From contig WXYP01000003.1 of assembly GCA_009901575.1 (NCBI GenBank), positions 496,001 to 560,000 of the forward strand: a stretch of DNA of 64,000 nucleotides. The letters are read 5' to 3'. Shown piece by piece: positions 16,604-24,504 of the stretch. The notes beneath the pieces were generated by a model, which was not told the origin of the DNA, ran no database searches, and saw nothing but the letters and a program-made list of their open reading frames with translations. The translations under genes were made by a program, and so were the position numbers. Numbering within the stretch: position 1 is the stretch's first letter; each line of letters starts with the position of its first letter. The stretch is from Flavobacteriaceae bacterium R38. GTDB lineage: Bacteria > Bacteroidota > Bacteroidia > Flavobacteriales > Flavobacteriaceae.

Positions 16604-17727
16604 TTCAATAAATCTTTTAATGCTTGTATAAATTGATCGATGTGCTTTTTCTGAACAGTTAAAGGAGGTAGAATCCGAATTAGTTTTTTATTACTTGACC
16701 CTCCTGTGAAAATGTGTTTTTCATAGATCATTTTTTTACGGAGTTCTGCTACTTCAAAATCAAATTCAAGTCCGAGCATTAATCCCCGTCCTTTAATTTT
16801 TTTTACCTGCGGAATTTCACTGACTTTCTCCATGAAATACGAGGAAATCTTTTTTGCATTATCCATAAGTTGTTCTTTTTGCATGACTTCTAAAACAGCT
16901 AAAGTGGCAGAACATGCCAAATGATTACCTCCAAAAGTGGTTCCCAGCATTCCGTATTTAGGAATGATATCAGGATGAATCAGAATACCTCCAACAGGGA
17001 AACCATTCCCCATACCTTTGGCAACAGATATAATATCCGGAGTAATCCCATATTTTTGAAAAGCAAAAAAGTCACCTGTACGCCCAAAACCAGATTGTAC
17101 TTCATCTGCAATTAATAGGGTTTGATATTTTTTACAAAGCGTATAAAGGGATTGATAAAAATCAGTCGATGCTTCATCTAAACCTCCCACGCCTTGAATA
17201 AATTCAATGATTACGGCACAAACATCTCCTTTAGCTAATTCTTTTTCCAGGGTTTGCTGATCGTTCAAATTAATTAAAGTAACTTCTTGTTGTTTGTTAA
17301 TAGGAGCAATGATCGCCTGATTATCTGTAGCGGCCACAGCAGCAGAAGTTCTTCCGTGAAATCCGTTTTTAAAAGCAATAACACGTGATTTTCCAGTTTT
17401 GAAAGAAGCTAACTTTAATGCATTTTCATTGGCTTCTGCACCGGAATTACACAAGAAAAGTTGATAATTGTTACAATTGGAAAGCTCTCCTAGTTTTTTG
17501 GCTAGTGTTTGCTGTAACGGATTTTGAACAGCATTGGAATAAAACCCTAAATGTTGTAATTGTGTACTTACTTTGGTTACATATTCAGGATGAGAATGTC
17601 CGATAGAAATAACAGCATGCCCACCATAAAGATCTAGATATTGTGTTTCGTTTTTATCATAAACCCAGACATCACTTCCTTTTACAGGAGTAACATCATA
17701 GAGCGGATAAACATCAAATAAATTCAT
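16600..17727 (-). CDS. argD: N-acylornithine aminotransferase
   Basis: A 375-residue class III PLP aminotransferase: SNAVQNPLQQTLAKKL, NSGAEANENALKLA, FHGRTSAAVAAT, DEVQSGFGRTGDFFAFQ and the PLP lysine in SVAKGMGNGFPVGG. It converts N-acylglutamate semialdehyde to N-acylornithine with glutamate as donor. It is 3 bp after proC and overlaps the following argF' by 4 bp (ATGA), so the genes are translationally coupled. Confidence 0.93.
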   Translation of the reverse strand: MNLFDVYPLYDVTPVKGSDVWVYDKNETQYLDLYGGHAVISIGHSHPEYVTKVSTQLQHLGFYSNAVQNPLQQTLAKKLGELSNCNNYQLFLCNSGAEANENALKLASFKTGKSRVIAFKNGFHGRTSAAVAATDNQAIIAPINKQQEVTLINLNDQQTLEKELAKGDVCAVIIEFIQGVGGLDEASTDFYQSLYTLCKKYQTLLIADEVQSGFGRTGDFFAFQKYGITPDIISVAKGMGNGFPVGGILIHPDIIPKYGMLGTTFGGNHLACSATLAVLEVMQKEQLMDNAKKISSYFMEKVSEIPQVKKIKGRGLMLGLEFDFEVAELRKKMIYEKHIFTGGSSNKKLIRILPPLTVQKKHIDQFIQALKDLLK

Positions 17728-17730
17728 TTT

Positions 17731-18525
17731 TTAGTCTTTAGAAATTTGATTAATCTTATTAAAAGAAGTAACAATCCCCTTTATTAATGAAGAACTTAGA
17801 CCTTGGTGTTCCATTTCATTTAACCCTTCAATTGTACAGCCTCTCGGAGTAGTTACCCTGTCAATTTCTTCTTCGGGATGTTTACCAGATTCGATCAACA
17901 GACTTGCTGCTCCCATGCAGGTATTCATAGCGAGCTTGTGAGCTTCTTCAGAATCGAAACCAAGTTGGATAGCCCCTTGAGTTGTAGCTCGAATTAAACG
18001 CATCCAAAAAGCAATCCCACTTGCACAAATAACAGTAGCTGCCTGCATTTGTTCTTCCGGAATTTCGATAGAAGTTCCTAATCTGTCAAAAATAGCTTTG
18101 GCTAATTCTATTTGTTTTTCGCCCTTTTTATTGCTGCAAATACAAGTCATCGATTTACCTACCGAAATAGCAGTATTAGGCATACTCCTGATAATAGAAT
18201 TATTTGCTCCTATAATTGCTTCTATCTGGAATATTTTAAAACCGGTAATAGTAGAGATGAGTACATGTTTTTCATTTATTAACCCTTTAATTTCGTGTAA
18301 AACTCCTCCGAAATGTCTGGGTTGTATAGCAAAAATGATAACATCAGATTGCTTTACTGCTGTTTTGTTATCAGATGTAATAATTACCTCTTTATATTTT
18401 TCCCAATCAGCAATATTTTGTGTATTTCTTTTTGTTAAATACAGTGTTGTAATTGCATTATTGATGATGAGTCCTTTTGCAATTGATAACCCAAGATTTC
18501 CGGCTCCTATAATCGCTATTTTCAT
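17731..18525 (-). CDS. proC: Pyrroline-5-carboxylate reductase
   Basis: A 264-residue Rossmann protein: IAIIGAGNLGLSIAKGL for NAD(P), then SMPNTAISVGKSMT and the C-terminal signature VTTPRGCTIEGLNEME. It makes proline from pyrroline-5-carboxylate. It is embedded in the arginine operon, but proA and proB are not present in this window. That placement suggests either proline made from arginine/ornithine-derived P5C or coordinate control of both amino acids. A GTCATTCCTGC-type hairpin lies in the 84-bp gap between argC and this gene. Confidence 0.92.
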   Translation of the reverse strand: MKIAIIGAGNLGLSIAKGLIINNAITTLYLTKRNTQNIADWEKYKEVIITSDNKTAVKQSDVIIFAIQPRHFGGVLHEIKGLINEKHVLISTITGFKIFQIEAIIGANNSIIRSMPNTAISVGKSMTCICSNKKGEKQIELAKAIFDRLGTSIEIPEEQMQAATVICASGIAFWMRLIRATTQGAIQLGFDSEEAHKLAMNTCMGAASLLIESGKHPEEEIDRVTTPRGCTIEGLNEMEHQGLSSSLIKGIVTSFNKINQISKD

Positions 18526-18538
18526 ATTTTCTTTCTAT

Positions 18539-18564
18539 GTCATTCCTGCGAAAGCAGGAATGAC
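18539..18564. repeat. Perfect hairpin with GAAA loop in the argC-proC gap
   Basis: GTCATTCCTGC (18539-18549), GAAA, GCAGGAATGAC (18554-18564): an 11-bp perfect stem. It resembles widespread REP-type hairpins and shares TTCGCAGGAA with the element at 12190-12236. There is no T-tract on the minus strand, so it is unlikely to terminate; it may mark an mRNA processing or stability boundary. Confidence 0.6.
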
Positions 18565-18609
18565 AATTATTATAATTCAACTCTTCTTAATCTTTTAATA
18601 AGATGCTTA

Positions 18610-19584
18610 CTAAAAATAATTTCCCTTTAACTGTAATCCTGCTTTTTCATCAAGTCCAAACATTAAATTCATATTTTGAATAGCCTGTCCGGAAGCTCCT
18701 TTTATCAGGTTATCGATAGCGCTGGTTACTAAAAGTAAATTGTTGTGTTTGTGTAAATGAATATGACAATGATTGGTATTGACGACTTGTTTTAAATGAA
18801 TTTCTTTTTTAGAAATATGAGTAAAAGGCGCATTTGCATAAAACGATTCAAAAAGTTCATATGCATCTTCCAGGGAACTTTCAAACTTTGTATAAGCAGT
18901 GACAAATATGCCTCGGGTGAAATTTCCTCTTTGAGGAATAAAAATAAGATTAGCTTCATTTTGTTGAAGGGAAACAATACTTTCTCCAATTTCTCCTAAA
19001 TGCTGATGTGTAAAAGGCTTGTACCAGGAAATATTATTGTTTCTCCAGCTAAAATGTGAAGTGGCCGACAAGCTGCCTCCTGCGCCTGTACTTCCTGTAA
19101 TTGCATTGATGTGAACATCATTTTGTAGTTTTTTATCAGCAGCAAGAGGCAGTAAAGCCAATTGAATAGCCGTTGCAAAGCAACCCGGATTTGCAATATG
19201 ATTTGCTTTTTTAACTACTTCTTTCTGTAATTCCGGAAAACCATAAACAAAATCCTTTCCAATAAAATGACTATTATTTTTTAATCTGAAATCATTACTC
19301 AGATCAATGATTTTTGTATAATCACTAAAGTAATTTTCTTCGAGGAATTTTTTAGAATTTCCATGTCCCAGGCACAAGAACAAAACATCTACTTCAGGAT
19401 TTAATTTATCTGTAAACGATAATGCTGTAGTACCGGTTAAATCCTGATGCGTTTCTGAGACAAGTTGCCCGGCTTTGGTTGTGCTTTTGATGAAGTCAAT
19501 CTCAACTTTAGGATGAAATAATAAAATTCGGATCAATTCTCCTGCTGTGTACCCTGTTCCTCCTACAATACCTGCTTTTATCAT
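18610..19584 (-). CDS. argC: N-acyl-gamma-glutamyl-phosphate reductase
   Basis: A 324-residue protein starting with the NADP motif GIVGGTGYTAGELIRILL and carrying the catalytic Cys motif NPGCFATAIQLALLPL, plus STGAGGSLSATSHFSWR. It reduces N-acylglutamyl phosphate to the semialdehyde. It starts 3 bp after argG and is followed by an 84-bp spacer with a strong hairpin before proC. Confidence 0.94.
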   Translation of the reverse strand: MIKAGIVGGTGYTAGELIRILLFHPKVEIDFIKSTTKAGQLVSETHQDLTGTTALSFTDKLNPEVDVLFLCLGHGNSKKFLEENYFSDYTKIIDLSNDFRLKNNSHFIGKDFVYGFPELQKEVVKKANHIANPGCFATAIQLALLPLAADKKLQNDVHINAITGSTGAGGSLSATSHFSWRNNNISWYKPFTHQHLGEIGESIVSLQQNEANLIFIPQRGNFTRGIFVTAYTKFESSLEDAYELFESFYANAPFTHISKKEIHLKQVVNTNHCHIHLHKHNNLLLVTSAIDNLIKGASGQAIQNMNLMFGLDEKAGLQLKGNYF

Positions 19585-19587
19585 AAT

Positions 19588-20772
19588 TTATTGATTTACG
19601 TGCTGATAAATTTTACCTTGATTGGAAAGTATTTTGATGAATCCTTTAGCGTCATCTGCTGTCCATCCTTTATTTACTTCTCCATAACTTCCAAATGAAG
19701 CATTCATTAAATCGTGTTCCGATTGGATGCCATCAATAGTGAATCTATACGGATATAAACTGACGAATACATCACCCGAAACATTTTTCTGTGTATCTTC
19801 AAGAAAGACTTCAATATTTCTCATAACTTCATCCAAATACTGTCCTTCATGCAATAACATTCCGTACCAATTGCCCATTTGCTCTTTATGATGTTGCTGC
19901 CACTTGGTTAGTACATGTTTCTCTAATACGTGATGCGCTTTGATAATTATCATAGGAGCGGCAGCTTCAAAACCAACCCTTCCTTTAATGCCTATAATGG
20001 TATCCCCCACATGAATATCTCTTCCTATTGCATAAGAAGCAGCTATTTGTTGCAGTGTGTTAATGTTTTCAACAGGACTTCTTTTTTTATCGTTGATAGC
20101 AATTAATTCGCCTTTATGAAAACTTAATTTTAATTTTTCACTTTCATTTTTTTGTAATTGACTGGGGTATGCTTCTTCGGGTAATGACTGATGAGATGTA
20201 AGGGTTTCAGCTCCTCCAACACTTGTTCCCCAAAGCCCTTGATTGATAGAGTATTTTGCTTTTTCCCAGCTTAATGCAATACCGTTTTCTTTTAAATATT
20301 CGATTTCTTCTTCTCTGGTTAATTGCTGATCTCTTATTGGAGTAATAATTTGAATTTCGGGAGCAATGATTTGAAATATAAGATCGAATCTTACCTGGTC
20401 ATTACCTGCGCCAGTACTACCGTGTGCGATATAATTTGCGTCTATACTTTTAGCGTAGTTGATGATTTCTACTGCCTGGATGATTCTTTCTGCACTTACA
20501 GAGAGCGGGTAAACATTGTTTTTTAAAACGTTTCCGAAGATTAGATACTTTACTATTTTTTGATAAAAAGTGTCTATGGCAGCTATGTTTTTATAGGTAG
20601 CTGCTCCCATTTGATAAGCTTTTTCTTCAATACTTTTAATTTCTTCTTCAGAAAAACCACCTGTATTCACGCTCACTGCATGCACTTCGTACCCCTGATC
20701 TTTAGATAAATGTTTGACACAGTAAGAAGTATCTAATCCGCCACTATATGCCAGTACTAGTTTCTTTTTCAT
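19588..20772 (-). CDS. argG: Argininosuccinate synthase
   Basis: A 394-residue protein with the ATP pyrophosphatase P-loop LVLAYSGGLDTSYCVKHL, SVNTGGFSEEE, AHGSTGAGNDQVRFD and SINQGLWGTSVGG. It joins citrulline and aspartate. The order (synthase early, lyase last) is common in Bacteroidota arginine operons. Its start overlaps the GNAT gene stop by 4 bp, so the two are translationally coupled. Confidence 0.96.
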   Translation of the reverse strand: MKKKLVLAYSGGLDTSYCVKHLSKDQGYEVHAVSVNTGGFSEEEIKSIEEKAYQMGAATYKNIAAIDTFYQKIVKYLIFGNVLKNNVYPLSVSAERIIQAVEIINYAKSIDANYIAHGSTGAGNDQVRFDLIFQIIAPEIQIITPIRDQQLTREEEIEYLKENGIALSWEKAKYSINQGLWGTSVGGAETLTSHQSLPEEAYPSQLQKNESEKLKLSFHKGELIAINDKKRSPVENINTLQQIAASYAIGRDIHVGDTIIGIKGRVGFEAAAPMIIIKAHHVLEKHVLTKWQQHHKEQMGNWYGMLLHEGQYLDEVMRNIEVFLEDTQKNVSGDVFVSLYPYRFTIDGIQSEHDLMNASFGSYGEVNKGWTADDAKGFIKILSNQGKIYQHVNQ

Positions 20773-21386
20773 TTTGATTTCTTTTTTAAAAATAAATGTT
20801 GTTTGATATTTTTTAATCGCTTGAAAACCTTTCTGTTGTATTCGTGTTTATGAGTCTCGTTTTTTTTCTTTGGATCATATAACATTCCGGTACACAAGCA
20901 CATTTTTTTATCGGTTCTGCTAAGAATATCGAAGTTTTTACATGTAGTACATCCGTTCCAAAAACTTGGATCGTCTGTTAATTCGGAAAAGGTTACAGGT
21001 TCATAACCCAATTCATAATTAATCTTCATAACGGCGAGCCCTGTAGTGATTCCGAAGATTTTAGCATCTGGATATTTTTCAAGAGAATGATCAAAGATTT
21101 TTTTCTTGATTTTTTTAGCGAGTTTTTGCCCCCTGTAATCGGGATGGACAATTAACCCGGAATTGGCAACAAATTTTCCGTGTCCCCAGGATTCTATATA
21201 ACAAAAGCCTGCAAATTTTTCTCCGTCAAGAGCGATGACTGCATTTCCGTTTTCTATTTTAGAAATAATATACTCGGGAGTTCTTTTTGCAATCCCGGTA
21301 CCTCTGTGACTTGCAGATTCTGCAATAGTATCACAAATGATGGTTGCGTATGAAATATGTGAACTGTCAGCAATAATAACCAACAT
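20769..21386 (-). CDS. GNAT N-acetyltransferase with Cys-rich C-terminus, first gene of the arg operon
   Basis: A 205-residue protein. The GNAT core is recognisable from IVHPDYRGQKLAKKIKKKIF (acyl-CoA pyrophosphate loop) within a fold spanning roughly residues 1-150. It then has a cysteine pattern CTTCKNF...MCLCTGM (two close Cys pairs about 16 residues apart) and a very basic tail. It is the first structural gene after the arginine-rich leader, and argA and argJ are absent from the operon, so it is the natural candidate for the acyl-CoA:glutamate N-acyltransferase that starts the pathway. That function is inferred from context; an N-terminal kinase domain as in classical ArgA is absent. Confidence 0.75.
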   Translation of the reverse strand: MLVIIADSSHISYATIICDTIAESASHRGTGIAKRTPEYIISKIENGNAVIALDGEKFAGFCYIESWGHGKFVANSGLIVHPDYRGQKLAKKIKKKIFDHSLEKYPDAKIFGITTGLAVMKINYELGYEPVTFSELTDDPSFWNGCTTCKNFDILSRTDKKMCLCTGMLYDPKKKNETHKHEYNRKVFKRLKNIKQHLFLKKKSK

Positions 21387-21433
21387 AGTAACATGAATTA
21401 AAATGTAAAAACTAATTTGAAAATATTCTTATG

Positions 21434-21462
21434 AAAAACTGAGCCGGACTCACCTGAGCTCA
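21434..21462 (-). terminator. Intrinsic terminator of the arginine leader (attenuator)
   Basis: On the minus strand UGAGC(U) and (G)GCUCA pair around an 11-13 nt loop, followed by GUUUUUC. It lies between the leader ORF stop and the GNAT start (21386), so it would abort transcription before all structural genes. Its 5' arm overlaps the alternative hairpin at 21458-21472. Confidence 0.65.
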
Positions 21463-21472
21463 AAAATGAAGC
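21458..21472 (-). promoter_or_regulatory. Candidate antiterminator hairpin in the arg leader
   Basis: Minus-strand GCUUCAUUUUUGAGC can fold as GCU-u-CA / UG-AGC with a UUUU loop. It uses the UGAGC that forms the terminator's 5' arm, so the two structures exclude each other. The stem is short (5 bp plus a bulge), so this is a model rather than a firm structure. Confidence 0.4.
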
Positions 21473-21473
21473 A

Positions 21474-21487
21474 CACCCTTACGGGCG
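21474..21487 (-). promoter_or_regulatory. Hairpin enclosing the leader stop codon
   Basis: Minus-strand CGCCC-GUAA-GGGUG: a 5-bp stem (one G-U) closed by a GNRA-type GUAA loop that contains the UAA stop codon of the leader peptide. Ribosomes on the Arg run or at the stop would disrupt it. Confidence 0.5.
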
Positions 21488-21583
21488 ACGACGGCGAATA
21501 TTGCGAGGAGAACGTAATGCAACAGCAAATGCAAGAACAGGAAGTTCTAATTTAAAATTTACTATGTTTTGAATATGTTGCAT
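21479..21583 (-). CDS. Arginine-rich leader peptide of the arginine biosynthesis operon (proposed)
   Basis: A 34-codon ORF: ATG at 21583, stop TAA at 21479-21481. It begins MQHIQNIVNFKLELPVLAFA and ends ALRSPRNIRRRRP-stop. Six of the last 13 residues are Arg, including four consecutive codons (21485-21496), all CGT or CGC although many neighbouring genes use AGA. It starts about 45 bp after a plausible promoter, and ends 92 bp before the first arg gene, with mutually exclusive hairpins between. Known leader peptides of amino-acid operons have just this structure, with runs of the regulated amino acid. The Pro-stop ending also leaves room for a nascent-chain arrest mechanism. I do not recognise it as a described family. 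Confidence 0.75.
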   Translation of the reverse strand: MQHIQNIVNFKLELPVLAFAVALRSPRNIRRRRP

Positions 21584-21598
21584 TCGTTTTTTTCGAAA

Positions 21599-21615
21599 GG
21601 AATAAACAGTATTCC
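21599..21615. promoter_or_regulatory. Small palindrome in the arg 5' leader
   Basis: GGAATA-AACAG-TATTCC, a perfect 6-bp stem with a 5-nt loop, 16 bp upstream of the leader ATG and just downstream of the predicted promoter. It could be an operator or a 5'-end stabilising or pause hairpin. Confidence 0.4.
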
Positions 21616-21628
21616 TCTTTTGTGGGTA

Positions 21629-21637
21629 CAAAGTTTA
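21629..21637 (-). promoter_or_regulatory. Candidate promoter of the arginine operon
   Basis: Minus-strand TAAACTTTG resembles TAnnTTTG with one extra base, 46 bp before the leader ATG and preceded by a T-rich tract. It is the only such element in the 270-bp gap upstream of the operon. Confidence 0.4.
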
Positions 21638-21655
21638 GAAAAAAAAATTAAAAAC

Positions 21656-23023
21656 CTATACTACTTCTTGATTTTTATTTAAAATTCCTGCTTTTTCACG
21701 TTTAGATTGTAATAATTCATAAATCATAAACCCGTATACAGTAAGGTATTCAATAGCCAATAGCCAATAGTTCTCTTTGAAATCCGGATGAGAATATGTT
21801 TGATAGGTAAGCATAATGACTAACGTCCAAACCAAAGGAAATCTGTATTTGGTAAAAATAGACAAGATTAATAAAGTCGATAAATACCAGGGATGAACCG
21901 TAGTAGATGTAAAGAAATAAAAAGATAAACCAAACAGCATAGCAGTAATAAGTTGTGGTATACTCTTATTATTTCTGAAAAAGGCCATACCCACTAAAAA
22001 AGCGACAACTATAAACGGACTTACTTTGCCCACTGCTCTTATCACTCGAAACCCTTCTATATCTAATAATGCTCCAATCCCTTTAATTAAATTATAAATA
22101 CTGGCATTGAACTCAAAATTTGTAAACCAAAGCCCTATAGTTTCAGAATAATTAGCAATAAACTCTGTGGAGAAAAAGGGGAGAAACAAAAGAAGATTTA
22201 CTAATCCTACTATCATGTAGTACAGCGTTGCTTTTTTCCAGCCTAAATTCTGAAGAAACAAGGGTAATAATAATAAAGGAATAAGTTTAATAGAGATTGA
22301 ACACGCAAGAATGACTGCTGATAATTTCCAATTCCCTTTTTTTAATAAATATAAACTCCAGACCAAAAAGAAAATCATTACTCCTTCAAAATGAAGGTTT
22401 CCTGAAAACTCTATGATAATAAATGGATTTAATAGATATAAAAAGATATAGTGAGGCGGTAATTTAAATAATTGTAATAGCTTTTTACCAAAATAGAGTG
22501 TGCCTAGATCAGCTAAAATGATCAATGTTTTCATGACTACTACTGCTCCAAGAATACTTTTCCCTGAAAATATTCCGGCAATAATAAAACAAAACTGATT
22601 AAGTGGAGGATAATTTGTGTAATGTCTGGCGCTCAATGAACCCATCCCTTGATGTAGTTCTGTAGCTTGTGCTATTGGTGCTGTTCCTTCTGCGATTAAA
22701 TCTTTGGGGAGGTATAAATAAGGGTTCCATCCTTCTAATGCCATTCTTCCGTCCCAGATAAATCGGTAGAAATCCTGGGAAAGATTAGGAATGCTAAATA
22801 GGAATATAACTCTGAAAATAATCGAAAATACAGTTAAAAACTTCAGGTCTGATTTTTCCAGTTGAACCAACTTGTAAAAAATAAAAAACAACGCTCCGTA
22901 AAGAACAATGAATTTTGTAAAGTCTTCCCGTTGCAAATCATAAGAAAAGCTTATATAAAAAGCAATGCTGGTAAGTGCAAAAAAAAGCGGAAACTTATGA
23001 TATTTCCAATAATTAGCAATCAA
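21656..23023 (-). CDS. Polytopic membrane glycosyltransferase (mannosyltransferase/GT87-like)
   Basis: A 455-residue integral membrane protein with about ten to twelve helices. The loop motifs FYRFIWDGRMALEGWNPYLY and HYTNYPPLNQ, with an Asp early in the first long periplasmic loop, match GT-C enzymes that use polyprenyl-phosphate sugars. It is the last gene of a four-gene operon with two GT2 glycosyltransferases and overlaps the upstream one by 4 bp, so it probably adds a sugar to a glycolipid or surface polysaccharide. Sugar and acceptor are unknown. Confidence 0.75.
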   Translation of the reverse strand: MIANYWKYHKFPLFFALTSIAFYISFSYDLQREDFTKFIVLYGALFFIFYKLVQLEKSDLKFLTVFSIIFRVIFLFSIPNLSQDFYRFIWDGRMALEGWNPYLYLPKDLIAEGTAPIAQATELHQGMGSLSARHYTNYPPLNQFCFIIAGIFSGKSILGAVVVMKTLIILADLGTLYFGKKLLQLFKLPPHYIFLYLLNPFIIIEFSGNLHFEGVMIFFLVWSLYLLKKGNWKLSAVILACSISIKLIPLLLLPLFLQNLGWKKATLYYMIVGLVNLLLFLPFFSTEFIANYSETIGLWFTNFEFNASIYNLIKGIGALLDIEGFRVIRAVGKVSPFIVVAFLVGMAFFRNNKSIPQLITAMLFGLSFYFFTSTTVHPWYLSTLLILSIFTKYRFPLVWTLVIMLTYQTYSHPDFKENYWLLAIEYLTVYGFMIYELLQSKREKAGILNKNQEVV

Positions 23024-24504
23024 GCCTTAGAAGTTAATGATTTAAAGAAAACGAATGCAAAACCAAAGAATAACATAAGATGAAATGGAAATAATCCAAA
23101 ATCATTTAGTGTAATTGCACTATACATTCCAAAAAGAAAATATAACATTAAAAATGCCTCTAAGAGGGTATTAGGAGAAACATTTTTTCTCAGGTATTTA
23201 TTCCCTTTCCAGGAATCTTTTAGATTTTTTATATTAAATTTTGGAGTTCGGACAAACTCACTTCTTTTCCCAATATGACCTTCAAGAACAGCTACAGAAT
23301 TATGTAGTGAAAAGCCCATAGCCACAGAAAAGAAAGTAAAAAACATACGGATATATTCTACAAACTTATCAAAACCGCTCCCTTGTATATTTTTATAGGT
23401 AAACCAATAGCAAATGAATAATATGATGGTACTGACTATGAAAAAGCTGGTAACATCAAAAAACCATGCCAGATGTCCATAAGTATTTTTAATATAAAGC
23501 ATAGGAATACTAAGCATTGCTACTACCAATACAGATAAAAACATAGTACTGTTTAACAAATGAAGCACCCCGTGTATTTTTGTCTTAAAGGAAATATTTT
23601 TACAGGTAATAACTTTCCAAACGGTTTTTCTAAAGTTTTCTGCACCCCCTTTATTCCATCTGAATTGTTGAGATCTTGCTGCACTGATTACTACAGGTAA
23701 TTCTGCAGGAGTTTCAACATCTTCCAGGTATTTAAATTTCCAATTCTTTAACTGAGCTCTGTAACTTAGGTCTAAATCTTCGGTAAGAGTATCTCCTTCC
23801 CAGTTTCCTGCATCTATGATACATTCTTTTCTCCAAACCCCGGCAGTACCATTAAAATTAATGAAGTGCCCTTTGGAATTCCTTCCTACTTGTTCTAATG
23901 TAAAATGTGCATCCAGAGCAAAAGCCTGCACTTTGGTTAACAATGAATAATCTCTGTTAATATGCCCCCAACGGGTCTGAACGACACCAATCTCCGGATC
24001 CTTAAAATAAGGAATGGTTTTTAATAACCAATCTGATTCCGGAAGGAAATCGGCATCAAAAATGACAATGAATTCTCCTTTGGCATGTTCCAGGCCATCT
24101 TTTAATGCTCCGGCTTTAAATCCTTTGCGATCCTCTCTTCTAACGTGCTGAATATCCAGACCTGTCTCCTGAAGTTGAGTAATCTGCTTTGCGGTAGAAG
24201 TAATAGATTCGTCTGTAGAGTCGTCCAACACCTGAATCTCCAGCTTGTTTTTCGGATATTCTATTTTAGAGATATTATCTAACAGGCGTTCTACTACATA
24301 TAATTCATTATATAAAGGAAGCTGTATAGTAACACAAGGAACTTCATCTGGGTTTGATAAATCAAACTTAGGAGCTTCTTCATCTCTTTTTTTGAAACCG
24401 AGATAATTGAAAAGAAGATTAAGTTGCGCAAGGCTATAAAAAAATATAAGCACTAATGCTATAGTGTAAACTATTATAATTATCAACGAAAGAGTAAGGC
24501 TCAT
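23020..24504 (-). CDS. GT2 processive-type glycosyltransferase (cellulose/mannan synthase-like)
   Basis: A 494-residue protein: one N-terminal helix, a GT2 domain with QLPLYNE, LDDSTDES (first Asp), FDADFLP (DxD), ...EDLDLSYR (catalytic Asp), QQFRWNKGGAEN (QxxRW), then several C-terminal helices. This domain order fits CslA/BcsA-type synthases that polymerise and often export a beta-linked glycan. There is no PilZ domain, so c-di-GMP control is not indicated. It overlaps the downstream membrane glycosyltransferase by 4 bp and the upstream GT2 gene by 1 bp. Confidence 0.85.
   Translation of the reverse strand: MSLTLSLIIIIVYTIALVLIFFYSLAQLNLLFNYLGFKKRDEEAPKFDLSNPDEVPCVTIQLPLYNELYVVERLLDNISKIEYPKNKLEIQVLDDSTDESITSTAKQITQLQETGLDIQHVRREDRKGFKAGALKDGLEHAKGEFIVIFDADFLPESDWLLKTIPYFKDPEIGVVQTRWGHINRDYSLLTKVQAFALDAHFTLEQVGRNSKGHFINFNGTAGVWRKECIIDAGNWEGDTLTEDLDLSYRAQLKNWKFKYLEDVETPAELPVVISAARSQQFRWNKGGAENFRKTVWKVITCKNISFKTKIHGVLHLLNSTMFLSVLVVAMLSIPMLYIKNTYGHLAWFFDVTSFFIVSTIILFICYWFTYKNIQGSGFDKFVEYIRMFFTFFSVAMGFSLHNSVAVLEGHIGKRSEFVRTPKFNIKNLKDSWKGNKYLRKNVSPNTLLEAFLMLYFLFGMYSAITLNDFGLFPFHLMLFFGFAFVFFKSLTSKA

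Noticed and set aside
18098-18598. Hydrophobic 166-codon open frame on the plus strand
   Set aside because: It is the complement of proC, which has clear family motifs, and has no homologous look or promoter.
21420-21640. The arg leader considered as an ordinary metabolite riboswitch
   Set aside because: No known aptamer pattern is apparent, while a start codon, an Arg-codon run and an in-frame stop placed over a hairpin are better explained by translation-based attenuation.
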